From an uncultured Acidobacteriota bacterium (lineage in GTDB: Bacteria > Acidobacteriota > Vicinamibacteria > Vicinamibacterales > UBA2999): a DNA stretch of 45,549 nt. Position numbers and translations under genes: made by a program. This document shows, in pieces, positions 15,625 to 24,854 of the stretch. The notes beneath the pieces are model-generated. The model was not told where the DNA came from. It was given only the letters and a program-made list of their open reading frames with translations, and made no database searches. The stretch's first letter is position 1. Each line of letters starts with the position of its first letter. The stretch spans positions 1-45,549 of the forward strand of contig CADEDM010000013.1 in NCBI GenBank assembly GCA_902826065.1. The letters are read 5' to 3'.

Positions 15625-16344
15625 CTACTTCAGCTCCACCGCGATGACTCGCGGACTTCCGCTCACGCCTTGTTCGGTCAGCGCCGTGCCGCGCGCGATG
15701 TAGCGGGCCTGCTTCGGCGCCAGCGTGCGCGTGTCGGCCTTGCCGTCGTAGCCAGTGACCTTCACGGTGCCGCCGGTGACCACGACCTCGACGACGTCGC
15801 TCCGGTAGACGCGCTTCACGGCGGGACCACCCGCGGTGTAGGTGTAGTCCCACATCCGGATGCGCGGGTTCTCGAGCACGTTCTTCGCGCCCTCGCGTGG
15901 ATACGCCGACGGCTCCGGGTCGTCGATGACCATCATGTCGGTCACCGCGTCCTTGAGATCGATCATGATCGCGAGCCGCTCGGGATCGCCCGGCTTGCCG
16001 TGCGCTTCCTCGCGATGCGTGATGCCCTTCACCTGGAAGTAGGGGCGCGGCACGGCGAACTCGGCCCCGCTGTTGGCCGTGCCGTCGAGGCCCGTGACGG
16101 TGATGGCGCCGTAGCGCAGGTAGACGCCGGCCATGTCGTACTTGTGCCGGTGGACCGGCTGCGGCACGCCGTGGATCCAGTTCACTTCCCACACCGTGAC
16201 GCGGGCGTTGTCGAGGATCTGCGTGACGCCCTTGCGCGGGAAGGCGTGCGGATACTCGTCGGCCTGCGCGATGAGACGCGGCGCCACCGACGCGAGCGCC
16301 GCCAGCGCGGCCACGACTGCGAATGCACGGGAGCAGCGGGTCAT
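15625..16344 (-). CDS. Exported degenerate bicupin protein
   Basis: A 239-residue protein with a signal peptide at about 1-26. It is an internal duplication: ILDNARVTVWEVNWIHG (about 43-59) parallels VLENPRIRMWDYTYTAG in the second half, and ITVTGLDG parallels VKVTGYDG. Each half has the length and strand pattern of a cupin. The first half keeps possible metal ligands (PVHRHKYD, then ITHREEAHG), while the second has KRVYRSD in the matching place and lacks the histidines. So only one metal site is likely. Enzyme activity cannot be inferred. It is followed upstream on the same strand by an exported methyltransferase, 40 bases away, and the two may be co-transcribed. Confidence 0.7.
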   Translation of the reverse strand: MTRCSRAFAVVAALAALASVAPRLIAQADEYPHAFPRKGVTQILDNARVTVWEVNWIHGVPQPVHRHKYDMAGVYLRYGAITVTGLDGTANSGAEFAVPRPYFQVKGITHREEAHGKPGDPERLAIMIDLKDAVTDMMVIDDPEPSAYPREGAKNVLENPRIRMWDYTYTAGGPAVKRVYRSDVVEVVVTGGTVKVTGYDGKADTRTLAPKQARYIARGTALTEQGVSGSPRVIAVELK

Positions 16345-16384
16345 CCAGGAATCTCCGCGCGGCGCCGCCGCGCCCGCCAGGCGG

Positions 16385-17209
16385 CTACTTCTTCGTGCCG
16401 GTGAAGCTGCCGCCGGTGCTGATCGAGCCCTTCATCGACGTGCCGTCGACGCGACCCGTGTAGCGCGCGCCGCCGCCCACCGTGAAGGCGATGTCGCTGC
16501 CCGTCATCTTCGCATCCGTGATCGGCTTGCCGCCCAGCGTGCCCTCGAGCATCTGGAACGACTGCTTCAGCACCAGCGGATCGTTGCCCACCTGCCACGT
16601 GCCGTCGACCTTCGCCGGCACGATCCACAGCAGCGCCGTGCACCAGCTCACGCAGTCGCCCGAGACGGTCTCGGTCTGGTCGGCCTGCCAGTCTTCCATC
16701 GTGAAGGTGTTGGCGACGATGCGCGTGCCCGGCGCCATGTCGAGAATCTTCGGCCGCAGCTTCATGTTGATCGACGGCAACAGGAACAGCGTGACGACGT
16801 TGGCCTTCGAGAAGTCGGTCTCGAAGAGGTCGGCCTGCACGAACGTCGCGCGGTCAGGCGAGACCTTGGCGGTCGCCGCGTTGCGCTTCGACAGCTCCAC
16901 CATGTCGGGGTTGTACTCGATGCCGAACGACCGCGCACCCAGCTTGGCCGCGCTGATCACGGTGCGGCCATCGCCCGAGCCCAGGTCGTAATGGACGTCA
17001 CTCGCGCCGACCTTGGCCATCGACAGCATCTTGTCGACCAGGGGCTGCGGCGTGGGCACCCACACCACGTCCTTGCCTGCCTGGCCCACCACCGGCTCGA
17101 AGGGCTTGGCCTGGGCGGCGGACTGGGCGCGCGCAGGCACGGCGGACATCGCGAACGCGACCGCCAGGGCGGCGGCCAGGACACGGCGGAAAGCGGCGGG
17201 CATGCTCAT
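16385..17209 (-). CDS. Class I methyltransferase-fold protein with signal peptide
   Basis: A 274-residue protein. A clear signal peptide (about 1-28, ending ARA-Q) precedes a Rossmann methyltransferase domain: VPTPQPLVDKMLSMAKVGASD, motif I DLGSGDG (75-81), the acidic end of strand 2 in FGIEYNP, and VQADLFETDF. The last 80 residues (WQVGNDPLVLKQSFQMLEGTLGGKPITDAKMTGSDI...) add a small beta domain. Similar signal-peptide-bearing methyltransferases are known from many genomes, but S-adenosylmethionine is not expected outside the cytoplasm, so the substrate and even the activity are unclear. The alternative start at 17203 would only shorten the signal peptide by two residues. Confidence 0.75.
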   Translation of the reverse strand: MSMPAAFRRVLAAALAVAFAMSAVPARAQSAAQAKPFEPVVGQAGKDVVWVPTPQPLVDKMLSMAKVGASDVHYDLGSGDGRTVISAAKLGARSFGIEYNPDMVELSKRNAATAKVSPDRATFVQADLFETDFSKANVVTLFLLPSINMKLRPKILDMAPGTRIVANTFTMEDWQADQTETVSGDCVSWCTALLWIVPAKVDGTWQVGNDPLVLKQSFQMLEGTLGGKPITDAKMTGSDIAFTVGGGARYTGRVDGTSMKGSISTGGSFTGTKK

Positions 17210-17315
17210 GAGTCGGAATCATAGTCCGATCGCCGCTTGACCATGGCGGCCGATGTCGACAGGATCGCCCTCGTCCGGTGCCGCGGTACGGGCGCCGGCC
17301 TGCGAGGAGGCCCGC

Positions 17316-17555
17316 ATGGCGACTCAGACGAAGCTCGGCCGGAATGATCTCTGCGCGTGCGGCAGCGGCAAGAAGTTCAAGAACTGCTGCGAGGGCAAGA
17401 CCCCGGCGTCGCGGACCAGCACCGTGTTGATGGTGGTGGTTGGCGCGGCCATTCTGGGCGGCATCGCGGCCGGTGTGCTCTCGTTCCGCGAGTCAGCCTC
17501 GGCCGGTCCGATGCCGGGGAAGGTGTGGTCGCCGGAGCATGGGCACTACCACTAG
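17316..17555 (+). CDS. Mini membrane protein with SEC-C zinc motif
   Basis: A 79-residue protein. The RBS GAGGAGG ends 5 bases before the ATG. Residues 8-25 are a SEC-C motif (GRNDLCACGSGKKFKNCC), known from the C-terminus of SecA, where it binds zinc and contacts SecB or ribosomes. A single transmembrane helix (about 37-57, VLMVVVGAAILGGIAAGVL) and a short tail ending PEHGHYH follow. By the positive-inside rule the SEC-C part would be cytoplasmic and the His-rich tail external. Its role is unknown; it may be a small membrane-associated metal or translocation factor. It is too short for a full enzyme and looks complete. Confidence 0.75.
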   Translation: MATQTKLGRNDLCACGSGKKFKNCCEGKTPASRTSTVLMVVVGAAILGGIAAGVLSFRESASAGPMPGKVWSPEHGHYH

Positions 17556-17632
17556 CGGCGAGGGACTAGAGGCATCTGCCCGGGGGCACCCGGCACGGGC
17601 CCGGCACAGGGACTGAAACAGGGACGAACGAC

Positions 17633-19219
17633 ATGACGCGACGTGTGTGGATGGGACTGTGCCTGTTGGTGGGGCTCGCGGCGCCGGCCGCGGCGCAGCC
17701 GATCGAGCTCGACTCGGCGACGATCCAGCAGCTCGCCGCGGCGATGGATGCGGGCACGCTGACGAGCGAGCGGCTGGTGCAGCTCAGTCTGGCGCGCATC
17801 GAGGCCTACGACGAGAAGGGCCCGAAGCTGAACGCCGTCATCACCCTGAACCCGAAAGCGCTCGAGCAGGCGCGCGCGCTCGACGCGGAACGCAAGGTGA
17901 AGGGGAAGCGGTCGCCGATGCACGGCATCCCGGTCGTGCTGAAGGACAACTTCGACACGTTCGACATGGCGACCACGGGCGGCTCGGTGCTGCTCGAGGG
18001 ATCGATTCCGCCCGACGACGCGTTCGTCGTGAAGAAGCTGCGTGATGCCGGCGCCGTCATCCTCGCCAAGGTGAACCTGTCGGAGTTCGCCTCGGGCGCG
18101 GCCTACAGCTCGCTGGGCGGACAGTCGCGCAATCCGCACGACCCACTGCGCACGCCGTCCGGATCGTCGGGTGGCACCGGCGTCGCGATCGCCGCCGGCT
18201 ACGCCACGCTGGGCCTCGGCACCGACACCGGCGGCTCGGTGCGCGGTCCGTCGACGTCGAACGGCATCGTGGGTCTCAAGCCCACGCACGGTTTGCTCAG
18301 CCGCGACGGCATCATCCCGCTGGCCCTCAGCTTCGACACCGGCGGGCCGATGGCGCGCAACGTCGCCGACATCGCCGTGGCGCTCGGCGTGATGGCCGGC
18401 GTCGACGGCGCCGACGCGGCCACGAAGAAGAGCGAGGGCCGCGTCGAGACCGACTACACGAAGCACCTGAACGCCGCGGCGCTGAAAGGGGCGCGCATCG
18501 GCATCGCCCGCGACTTCATGGGCCAGGATCAGGACGTCGACTGGGTGGTGGAATCGGCGCTGTCGGCGATGCGCGCCGCCGGCGCGACCATCGTGGACGT
18601 GCGCTATCCGCGCTGGCTGCTCGACGCGAAGGGCGAGTTCTACAACGCCGTGCGCTATCCCGAGTTCACCGTGCAGATCGCGCAGTACCTCGCCACGCTG
18701 AAACCCGGCTATCCCAGGACGCTGCAGGAGATGATCGAGAAGTCGGAGAAGGTGGCGTCGCTGCGCGCCGATGGCGGCGGGCCCAATCCGCCGCGCTGGA
18801 CGCTCTTCAAGCGCGAGCTGGCGAGCGGCACCATGACCGACGCGCGCTACGTGGCGGTGCACGACTTCGGCCTGCCCATGGTGGCGGCCATCATCGAGGG
18901 GGCGATGAAGGCCGAGCGGCTCGACGCCATCGTCTACCCGACGTCTCCCAGGCGCCCCGAGTTGCTCAGCACGCCGCCCGACGCACCGGGGGGGCCGTCG
19001 ACGAGCGGCACCAACCTCGCGAACCTGTCGGGCTTCCCCGATCTGATCGTGCCGGCGGGCTTCACGACCGATCGCCTGCCGGTGGGTCTGTCATTCACCG
19101 GGCCGGCGTTCAGCGAAGGCAAGCTGCTGGGACTCGGCTACGCCTTCGAGCAGGCGACCAAGGCGCGCCGTCGCCCGGTCCACGCGCCCGCGCTGCCGGG
19201 CGAGACCCTCGGCAAGTAG
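17633..19219 (+). CDS. Exported amidase-signature family hydrolase
   Basis: A 528-residue protein with a signal peptide (about 1-22, ending AAA-QP). The amidase-signature triad is complete: K104 in GIPVVLKDNFDT, cis-Ser S178 in GSSGGTG, and nucleophile S202 in GTDTGGSVRGPS. Spacing between the two Ser residues is 24, as in other family members. It should hydrolyse a C-N bond of an amide outside the cytoplasm; the substrate is unknown. It lies 77 bases after the SEC-C gene on the same strand with no strong structure between. A second, cytoplasmic member of the family is at 30639-32021, with clearly different length and sequence. Confidence 0.88.
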   Translation: MTRRVWMGLCLLVGLAAPAAAQPIELDSATIQQLAAAMDAGTLTSERLVQLSLARIEAYDEKGPKLNAVITLNPKALEQARALDAERKVKGKRSPMHGIPVVLKDNFDTFDMATTGGSVLLEGSIPPDDAFVVKKLRDAGAVILAKVNLSEFASGAAYSSLGGQSRNPHDPLRTPSGSSGGTGVAIAAGYATLGLGTDTGGSVRGPSTSNGIVGLKPTHGLLSRDGIIPLALSFDTGGPMARNVADIAVALGVMAGVDGADAATKKSEGRVETDYTKHLNAAALKGARIGIARDFMGQDQDVDWVVESALSAMRAAGATIVDVRYPRWLLDAKGEFYNAVRYPEFTVQIAQYLATLKPGYPRTLQEMIEKSEKVASLRADGGGPNPPRWTLFKRELASGTMTDARYVAVHDFGLPMVAAIIEGAMKAERLDAIVYPTSPRRPELLSTPPDAPGGPSTSGTNLANLSGFPDLIVPAGFTTDRLPVGLSFTGPAFSEGKLLGLGYAFEQATKARRRPVHAPALPGETLGK

Positions 19220-19257
19220 GCCGTCGCCGGCCAGATACGGCCGGCTCCGTGACTACG

Positions 19258-19295
19258 GTCAAGCTTGATATTAGTCTTGTTTTAACCAGACTAAT
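19258..19295 (+). promoter_or_regulatory. AT-rich double palindrome before the di-heme peroxidase gene
   Basis: Two palindromes stand out in an AT-rich island. TCAAGCTTGA (19259-19268) is perfect, and ATTAGTCT (19270-19277) pairs with AGACTAAT (19288-19295) across a 10-base loop. A possible -35 box TTGATA (19265-19270) and a weak -10 (ACTAAT, 19290-19295) overlap them. Such overlap suggests a repressor site controlling the peroxidase gene that starts at 19350. Confidence 0.45.
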
Positions 19296-19349
19296 CGTCG
19301 ATTTGATGGGCTGGAGCCGGGCATCGCGCTTGCTCGGGGTGAGACGCCC

Positions 19350-21137
19350 ATGAGAAACCTGCGCCTGTTCTCGCTGACCGCGATCGCCTGTGCGTGGGTG
19401 CTCGCGCTGACCCTCACGACCACCCAGAACGTCCAGGCGGACGGGGTCGCGCCAGCGCCGGCTCGCAGCCGCTTCCACCGTCACCGACATCCGCCCACGC
19501 AGCCGCCGGCCGAGTTCGATCCGCCCGAGATCACCATCGGCGAGCGGTTGTTCCTGGAGACGCGTTTCGCCGAGTTCTTCGCGCGGTCGACCGGCGACGG
19601 CGACGTCAACACGCCCCTCGCAACCGGCGACCCGGTGATGGACCTCACCATCACCACCGGCGACCCGTTGCCCGGACCATTCGCCGGCGAGTCGATGAAC
19701 TGCCGCGGCTGCCATCTCGTCGACGAGCAGGTCGACGGCACCGGCGCCGGCATGCGCACCTACGCCGACTTCGCCCGGCGCAGCCCGGTGCCCGATCGCG
19801 GCGACGGCCACACCACCACGCCGCGCAACTCGCCGCCGCTCGTGAATGCCTCGCTGCCGCGGCCGCAGGGCCTGCTGCTGCATTTCGACGGCGAGTTCGC
19901 TTCCATGCCCGACCTGGTGCGCGCCACGATGACCGGCCGCAACTACGGCTGGCTGCCGCGCGAGACGGCGACGGCGATTCGCCACATCGCGCGCGTCATT
20001 CGCGGCGACGACGGCCAGGGCGTGCTGGCCGGCGACTTCGGCGGGCTGTCGTATCGCACGGTGCTGACCGGCCGCGACCCCGCCATCCCCGCCGAGTTCC
20101 GCCTGCCGCGGCCGTTCCGCATCGACGTAGCGCGAGCCTCGGATCGCGAGATCCTCGATGCCGTCGCCGCGCTCATCGGCGCCTATACGGAGCACCTCGA
20201 GTTCTCTGCCGACGAGAACGGCCACTTCAACCTCTCGCCGTTCGACGTCTTCCTGGCCGTGAACCACCTGCCGCAGGCGCCGCGCGCCAACGAGTCCGAC
20301 CTCGACTACAGCCGCCGGTTGCTGCGTCGCGTGCGGCAGCAGGTGCAGCTGGGATCGCTGCAGTTCGTGACCACGAACCCCAACACCGACTCGGGCGGGT
20401 TCGACTTCCACCCGACGCAGCCGTTCGTCTTCGGCGCCGAGGAACTGCGCGGCCTCACGCTGTTCCTCTCGGAACCCGATGGCCGTCCGGCGACGGTCTC
20501 TGGTAACTGCGTCGCGTGCCACGCGGCGCCGCGCTTCACCGACTTCCGCCTGCACAACACCGGTGCGACGCAGATCGAGTACGACGCGCTGCACGGCGAC
20601 GGCGCCTTCGCGGGGCTCGACGTGCCCGGGCTGCTGCGGCGGCTGGCGCGTCCCGACGACTTCCTGCCGCCCAGCGCGCGCCACCCCGACGCCTCCGGCC
20701 GCTTCCGCGCCGTGCCGACGGCGCTCGACCCGTCGCTCACCGACCTCGGCATCTGGAACGTGTTCGCGAATCCCGACGTGCTCACGCCGCAGCCGCGGCT
20801 GCGTCAGATGCTGTGCGACGCGGAGTTCGGGACGGACGTCCCGACGTTGCTGGTGTACCTGCTGCCGCGCTGCTCACCGATCGCGCTGTTGCCGAAGACG
20901 ATCGGCCTTTTCAAGACGGCGAACCTGCGCGACCTCGCGCACAGCGCGCCGTACATCCACACCGGGCAGTTCGACACCCTCGAGGACGTGCTCGCCTTCT
21001 ATCGCGTCACCGCGCAACTGCAGCGCGATGGCCGGCTGCGCAACGGCGCCGACGACCTCGCGGGCATCCGGATCGGGGCGGCCGACATCGCGCCGCTGGC
21101 CGCGTTCCTGCGCAGCTTGAACGAGGACTACCAGTAG
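19350..21137 (+). CDS. Di-heme cytochrome c peroxidase/MauG family protein
   Basis: A 595-residue exported protein with a signal peptide (about 1-30). There are two c-type heme sites: CRGCH (118-122) and CVACH (387-391). Between and after them are family-like patterns: TPRNSPPLVNASL, LLLHFDGEF, and late in the protein FKTANLRDLAHSAPYIHTGQFDTLEDVLAFY. It resembles bacterial cytochrome c peroxidase/MauG relatives, though it is longer than typical peroxidases (about 350). A His/Arg/Pro-rich linker (about 38-56) follows the signal. It likely reduces peroxide or oxidises a substrate in the periplasm with electrons from cytochrome c. The likely RBS is GGGGTGAG. Its stop abuts the stop of the convergent peptidase gene. 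Confidence 0.88.
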   Translation: MRNLRLFSLTAIACAWVLALTLTTTQNVQADGVAPAPARSRFHRHRHPPTQPPAEFDPPEITIGERLFLETRFAEFFARSTGDGDVNTPLATGDPVMDLTITTGDPLPGPFAGESMNCRGCHLVDEQVDGTGAGMRTYADFARRSPVPDRGDGHTTTPRNSPPLVNASLPRPQGLLLHFDGEFASMPDLVRATMTGRNYGWLPRETATAIRHIARVIRGDDGQGVLAGDFGGLSYRTVLTGRDPAIPAEFRLPRPFRIDVARASDREILDAVAALIGAYTEHLEFSADENGHFNLSPFDVFLAVNHLPQAPRANESDLDYSRRLLRRVRQQVQLGSLQFVTTNPNTDSGGFDFHPTQPFVFGAEELRGLTLFLSEPDGRPATVSGNCVACHAAPRFTDFRLHNTGATQIEYDALHGDGAFAGLDVPGLLRRLARPDDFLPPSARHPDASGRFRAVPTALDPSLTDLGIWNVFANPDVLTPQPRLRQMLCDAEFGTDVPTLLVYLLPRCSPIALLPKTIGLFKTANLRDLAHSAPYIHTGQFDTLEDVLAFYRVTAQLQRDGRLRNGADDLAGIRIGAADIAPLAAFLRSLNEDYQ

Positions 21138-22346
21138 CTACTTCTTCGCCTTCGCGCCGGTGAGCTGCGCCACGCCCGACAGCGTGGTCTGCGCGGCGTT
21201 GAGGCCGAGGTTGAAGTCCTTGTCCGAGAAGGTGGCGAAGACGTCGGTGGGCTGGTGCCAGTGCGGGTCCCAGCCGCTGCCGATGTGCACGCCGCGCTCG
21301 TTTTCGCGCATGCTCACCGCCGCCACGTCGTCCATGAACGGCGTGGAGTCGGTGTTGGTCATGTGCGGCCCGACCTGCGCCGGATAGTCCGTGGCGTACT
21401 CCGCATTCGACGCGTGCAGGAACCACGCGAGCTTCTGCGAGTCGCCGGCCATGCGCGAGTTGCTCTGGAACTCGATGTTCACGTCGGCTTCGGGCCGCTG
21501 CTCGGGGCTGACGGTGCCGTCGGCCCGCGGGGCGCCGTGGTCGAACATCATCATGTCGTGCTGGATCATGCCGAGCCAGCGCGGCTCGGGGTACTTGCCG
21601 GACCCCGGCGGATCCTCCTTGCCCTGCAGCGCCTTGCGCTGCTCGACGTAGGCGCGCGCGCCGTTGAGACCCGTCTCTTCGTTGTTCCAGAGCGCGAAGC
21701 GGATCGTGCGCTCGGTCTGCACGTCGGGCATCGAGAAGATGCGCGCCAGCTCCATCACGATCGCCGTGCCGGAGCCGTCGTCGTTCGCGGCCTCGCCCCA
21801 ACCGTGGCCGTCCATGTGCGCGCCGACGATGTACATCTCGTCGGGCCGTGACGTGCCGACCTTGGTGCAGTAGACCAGCTCGCGCGGACCGTTCGTCGCC
21901 GGCTCGCTGTTGAGTGCGCGCAGCCGCTCGTCGGGCTGCCGCGCCGGATCGGTGTTGACACCGGTGCGGGTGCGCTGGCCGCGCGGACGTCCGCCGCCCA
22001 CGGCCCGGGCGTTCGGGTTCGGCGCCGCCGCGGGACGCGCCGCGGCCTGCGGATTCGGCGGCGGCGGATCGAACACGTACTTGATGCGCTCGGTGGCGCA
22101 GCCGTAGCTCTTGAGCTGTGCCTCGATCCAGTCGACGGCCTTGCGATTGCGCTCGGTGCCCTGGCGGCGGTCGCCGAACTGCGTGAGGCCCTTGATGGTG
22201 GCCTTGTAGCGCTCCAGTTCCAGGCGCGAGACCAGCGTGCGCACGAAGTCGGGCGCGGGCGAGGCCGGCGCCTGCGGCTGCGCATGCAGCGCCATCGCGC
22301 CACTCAGGACGGCCAGCAGCGTGAGGGACGGAATGGGCGTGCGCAT
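21138..22346 (-). CDS. Exported M28-family zinc aminopeptidase
   Basis: A 402-residue protein with a signal peptide at about 1-22. The M28 zinc-peptidase core is clear: H177 and D179 in VGAHMDGHG, D189 in AANDDGSGT, and E223/E224 in WNNEETG. A final His is likely in DPHWHQPTD. A Pro/Ala/Arg-rich insertion (about 93-150) separates the N-terminal region from the catalytic core. It should release amino acids or dipeptides from peptides in the periplasm. The ATG at 22346 has GGAGG 6 bases upstream. The stop codon directly abuts that of the di-heme peroxidase gene (TAG-CTA on the plus strand), leaving no spacer. Confidence 0.88.
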   Translation of the reverse strand: MRTPIPSLTLLAVLSGAMALHAQPQAPASPAPDFVRTLVSRLELERYKATIKGLTQFGDRRQGTERNRKAVDWIEAQLKSYGCATERIKYVFDPPPPNPQAAARPAAAPNPNARAVGGGRPRGQRTRTGVNTDPARQPDERLRALNSEPATNGPRELVYCTKVGTSRPDEMYIVGAHMDGHGWGEAANDDGSGTAIVMELARIFSMPDVQTERTIRFALWNNEETGLNGARAYVEQRKALQGKEDPPGSGKYPEPRWLGMIQHDMMMFDHGAPRADGTVSPEQRPEADVNIEFQSNSRMAGDSQKLAWFLHASNAEYATDYPAQVGPHMTNTDSTPFMDDVAAVSMRENERGVHIGSGWDPHWHQPTDVFATFSDKDFNLGLNAAQTTLSGVAQLTGAKAKK

Positions 22347-22696
22347 CGAGGACCTCCGGAAAGGGCGGCAGTCTACACGATTGACCTGCACCGCCCCTCC
22401 GGAGCTCACGCAAGCCAAGCGGAAAGAGTCAAGTTTTTGACGTTTCTCCCTTGTCCGACGCCATTCGTCCCACCGATCGGCGCCCTCGGGCTCGCCGCAG
22501 CGTGCCACTGGCGGCAGTGATGGCTGGAACGCGATTGATCGATAGAAGGGAGGTACGCGCAGTGGGCGGTCCCAATGTGTTGTCGCGACCTCGCCGAGGG
22601 CGAACGGCGCAGGACGTCGCGTTGTCAGGCATGGGGCCGGTAACAGTTCTGTCGCCGCCTATACTTGGCAGGCTGCGCCAACCCGGCTCGAACGAG
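22347..22696. other. 350-base divergent intergenic region with promoter elements
   Basis: This region separates the peptidase gene (minus) from the kinase gene (plus). It holds the palindrome GTCAA-GTTT-TTGAC (22428-22441) and, near the kinase, a -10-like TATACT (22660-22665) about 30 bases before its ATG at 22697. An open frame runs in from 22451 ahead of the kinase, but its residues are low-complexity Arg-rich and do not resemble protein. No RNA gene was recognised. Confidence 0.5.
22428..22441. promoter_or_regulatory. Palindrome GTCAA-N4-TTGAC, copy 1
   Basis: GTCAA (22428-22432), four bases, then TTGAC (22437-22441). The same palindrome with the same spacing recurs at 26213-26226. The site lies 82 bases before the peptidase ATG and 256 bases before the kinase ATG, so either gene could be controlled. 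Confidence 0.45.
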
Positions 22697-24826
22697 ATGA
22701 TCGGACAGGTTCTCTCTCACTACCGCATCCTCGGCGCGCTCGGCGCCGGCGGCATGGGCGTGGTGTACCTGGCCGAGGACGAGCGCCTCGGGCGCAAGGT
22801 GGCGCTCAAGTTCCTGCCGGCTGAGGCGGTCGACGACCAGCAGGCCCTGGAACGGTTCCGGCTCGAGGCGCGCACGGCCAGCTCGCTGAGCCATCCCAGC
22901 ATCTGCGCCATCCACGACATCGGCGTGCACGAGGATGCGCCCTACATCGTGATGGAGCTGCTGAAGGGCGAGACGCTGCGCGAGCGCGTCGCCCGCGGCG
23001 CGATGAAGATCGCCGACGTCGTCGACATCGGCATCCAGCTCGCCGACGCCCTCGAAGCCGCGCACGCGCAGGGCATCGTGCACCGCGACATCAAGCCCGC
23101 CAACGTCTGGCTGGGCGAGAAGCTGCGCGTCAAGATCCTCGACTTCGGCCTGGCCAAGCTGTCGCGCGGTCATGCCGCGCTGTCGACCGGCGCCGCCAAC
23201 AACCCGACCATCGCGGTCACGGCGACCACGCAGGCGGCACGCCCGATCGAGAACCAGCTCACCGCGCCGGGCACGGCCATCGGCACCGTGTCGTACATGT
23301 CGCCCGAGCAGGCGCGTGGCGAGGACGTCGACGCCCGCACCGACATCTTCTCGCTGGGCGTGCTGCTCTACGAGATGGTCACCGGCCGGCAGGCCTTCGG
23401 CGGCAGCACGTCGGCGGTGGTGTTCGACGCCATTCTGAACCGCGCGCCGATCTCGCCAGTGCTGCTCAACCCCGAGACGCCGCCGCGGCTGATCGAGACG
23501 ATCAACAACGCGCTCGAGAAGGACCGCGATCTGCGCTATCAGACGGCCGCCAGCTTCGAGGCGGATCTGAAGCGCATCCGCCGCGACCTGCAGTCGGGCC
23601 CGACCGCCAGCGCGACCCACACCGCCGTCACCTCGGCAGTGCCGTCACCGACCGCCGTCACCACGGCGCAGACGGCGGCCGCCGCGGCCGTCACCACGGC
23701 AGCTCCGGCCGTGGGGTCGGGAGCGTCCACGGTGGCGCAGACCGCCTCGGGCGGCAGCGGACGCCTGGTCGCCGTCATCGCCGTGGTCGCGCTGATCGCC
23801 GGCAGCGGCTGGTACTTCTTCGGACGCGGTGGCGGCGCGAACGCCGACGCCGAGGTGCAGCGGGCACAGGCGCGTCTCAACGCCCGCGACTACCGATCGG
23901 CGCTGGCGGAAGCCTCCGCCGCGCTCACCCACGACCCCGGCAATGCCGAGGCCGAGCGCATCCGCACGTCGGCCGAAGGCGCGTTGTCGCGTCTGGATGG
24001 CTTCCTGAACACGGCCCGCGAGGCGATCGCGAAGAAGGACTCGGTGACCGCCGCTCAGGCCATCGCGTCGGCGCAGGGCCTGGCTCCCGGCGACGGGCAG
24101 GTGGCCGCGCTCGGCGCCGAGCTGGCGCGAATGGGCGTGCAGGTGCCCGCCGCTCCGCCCACCGCGGTGCCCGCGCCGGTCGCGACGCCTCCAGCGGCAC
24201 CGCCGCCCGCGGCGCCGGCCACACGCACGGTCGACGCCACGCCGTCGCGACCCGCCCCGCGCCCGCCGACGACGACGGCCCCGGCCCCGTCGCCGGCCGC
24301 GCCGGCACCATCGCCGGCCACGATCGCGCCCATCCAGCCCACGATCACGGCGCCCTCGGCGCCGGTGACGCTGCCGCTGCCGCCCACGCCCGCCCCGCCG
24401 GTCGCGGAGCCGCCGTTCACGCCGCGCGCAACGTCGCCGGTGGAGCGCAAGGCCGACCCGCCGCCGTCACGGCCGCCCGACCCGCCGGCGCCGGTCCGCG
24501 ACTCGGACGACACGCTGATCCGCCGCGCGCTCGACACCTACGTGCGCGCCATCGAAGGCAAGGACGTCGCCCTCTTCCGGTCGGTACGTCCGGCGCTCTC
24601 GGCCGACGAGGAACGGCGCCTGCGTGCGAGCTTCGCGCAGGTCGAGAAGCAGGACATCGAGCTGAAGGTCGAGTCCATTGCGGTGTCCGGCGACACCGCC
24701 GAAGCGCGCGTGTCGCGCGTCGACATGGTGCAGGCCGGCGGCCGCGCGCAGACGTCCCGCTCGGCCCAGACGATTCGACTCGCGCGCCGCGGAGCGGCGT
24801 GGGTGATCGTCGAGCTCGGCCGCTGA
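22697..24826 (+). CDS. Transmembrane Ser/Thr protein kinase with C-terminal NTF2-like domain
   Basis: A 709-residue protein. The Hanks-type kinase domain spans about 8-290: glycine loop GAGGMG (16-21), K38 in [13 protein letters not shown] (from 129), DFG (149-151), and SPE (202-204). A Ser/Thr/Ala linker, a transmembrane helix (357-376), a TPR-like helical repeat (about 385-480) and a long Pro/Ala-rich stretch (483-600) follow. The last about 105 residues ([23 protein letters not shown]...) look like an NTF2/SnoaL-type fold. The kinase should be cytoplasmic and the C-terminal part external, acting as a sensor or anchoring domain. ATG 22697 is chosen because the kinase starts there and TATACT lies 32 bases upstream. 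The outer-membrane gene follows after 28 bases. Confidence 0.88.
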   Translation: MIGQVLSHYRILGALGAGGMGVVYLAEDERLGRKVALKFLPAEAVDDQQALERFRLEARTASSLSHPSICAIHDIGVHEDAPYIVMELLKGETLRERVARGAMKIADVVDIGIQLADALEAAHAQGIVHRDIKPANVWLGEKLRVKILDFGLAKLSRGHAALSTGAANNPTIAVTATTQAARPIENQLTAPGTAIGTVSYMSPEQARGEDVDARTDIFSLGVLLYEMVTGRQAFGGSTSAVVFDAILNRAPISPVLLNPETPPRLIETINNALEKDRDLRYQTAASFEADLKRIRRDLQSGPTASATHTAVTSAVPSPTAVTTAQTAAAAAVTTAAPAVGSGASTVAQTASGGSGRLVAVIAVVALIAGSGWYFFGRGGGANADAEVQRAQARLNARDYRSALAEASAALTHDPGNAEAERIRTSAEGALSRLDGFLNTAREAIAKKDSVTAAQAIASAQGLAPGDGQVAALGAELARMGVQVPAAPPTAVPAPVATPPAAPPPAAPATRTVDATPSRPAPRPPTTTAPAPSPAAPAPSPATIAPIQPTITAPSAPVTLPLPPTPAPPVAEPPFTPRATSPVERKADPPPSRPPDPPAPVRDSDDTLIRRALDTYVRAIEGKDVALFRSVRPALSADEERRLRASFAQVEKQDIELKVESIAVSGDTAEARVSRVDMVQAGGRAQTSRSAQTIRLARRGAAWVIVELGR

Positions 24827-24854
24827 TCCCTCTCCACCACGGAGCACAACGACG

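Noticed and set aside
22451..22696. N-terminal extension of the kinase frame
   Set aside because: Residues are Arg-rich and low in structure, the kinase fold begins at 22697, and a -10-like box lies inside the extension.
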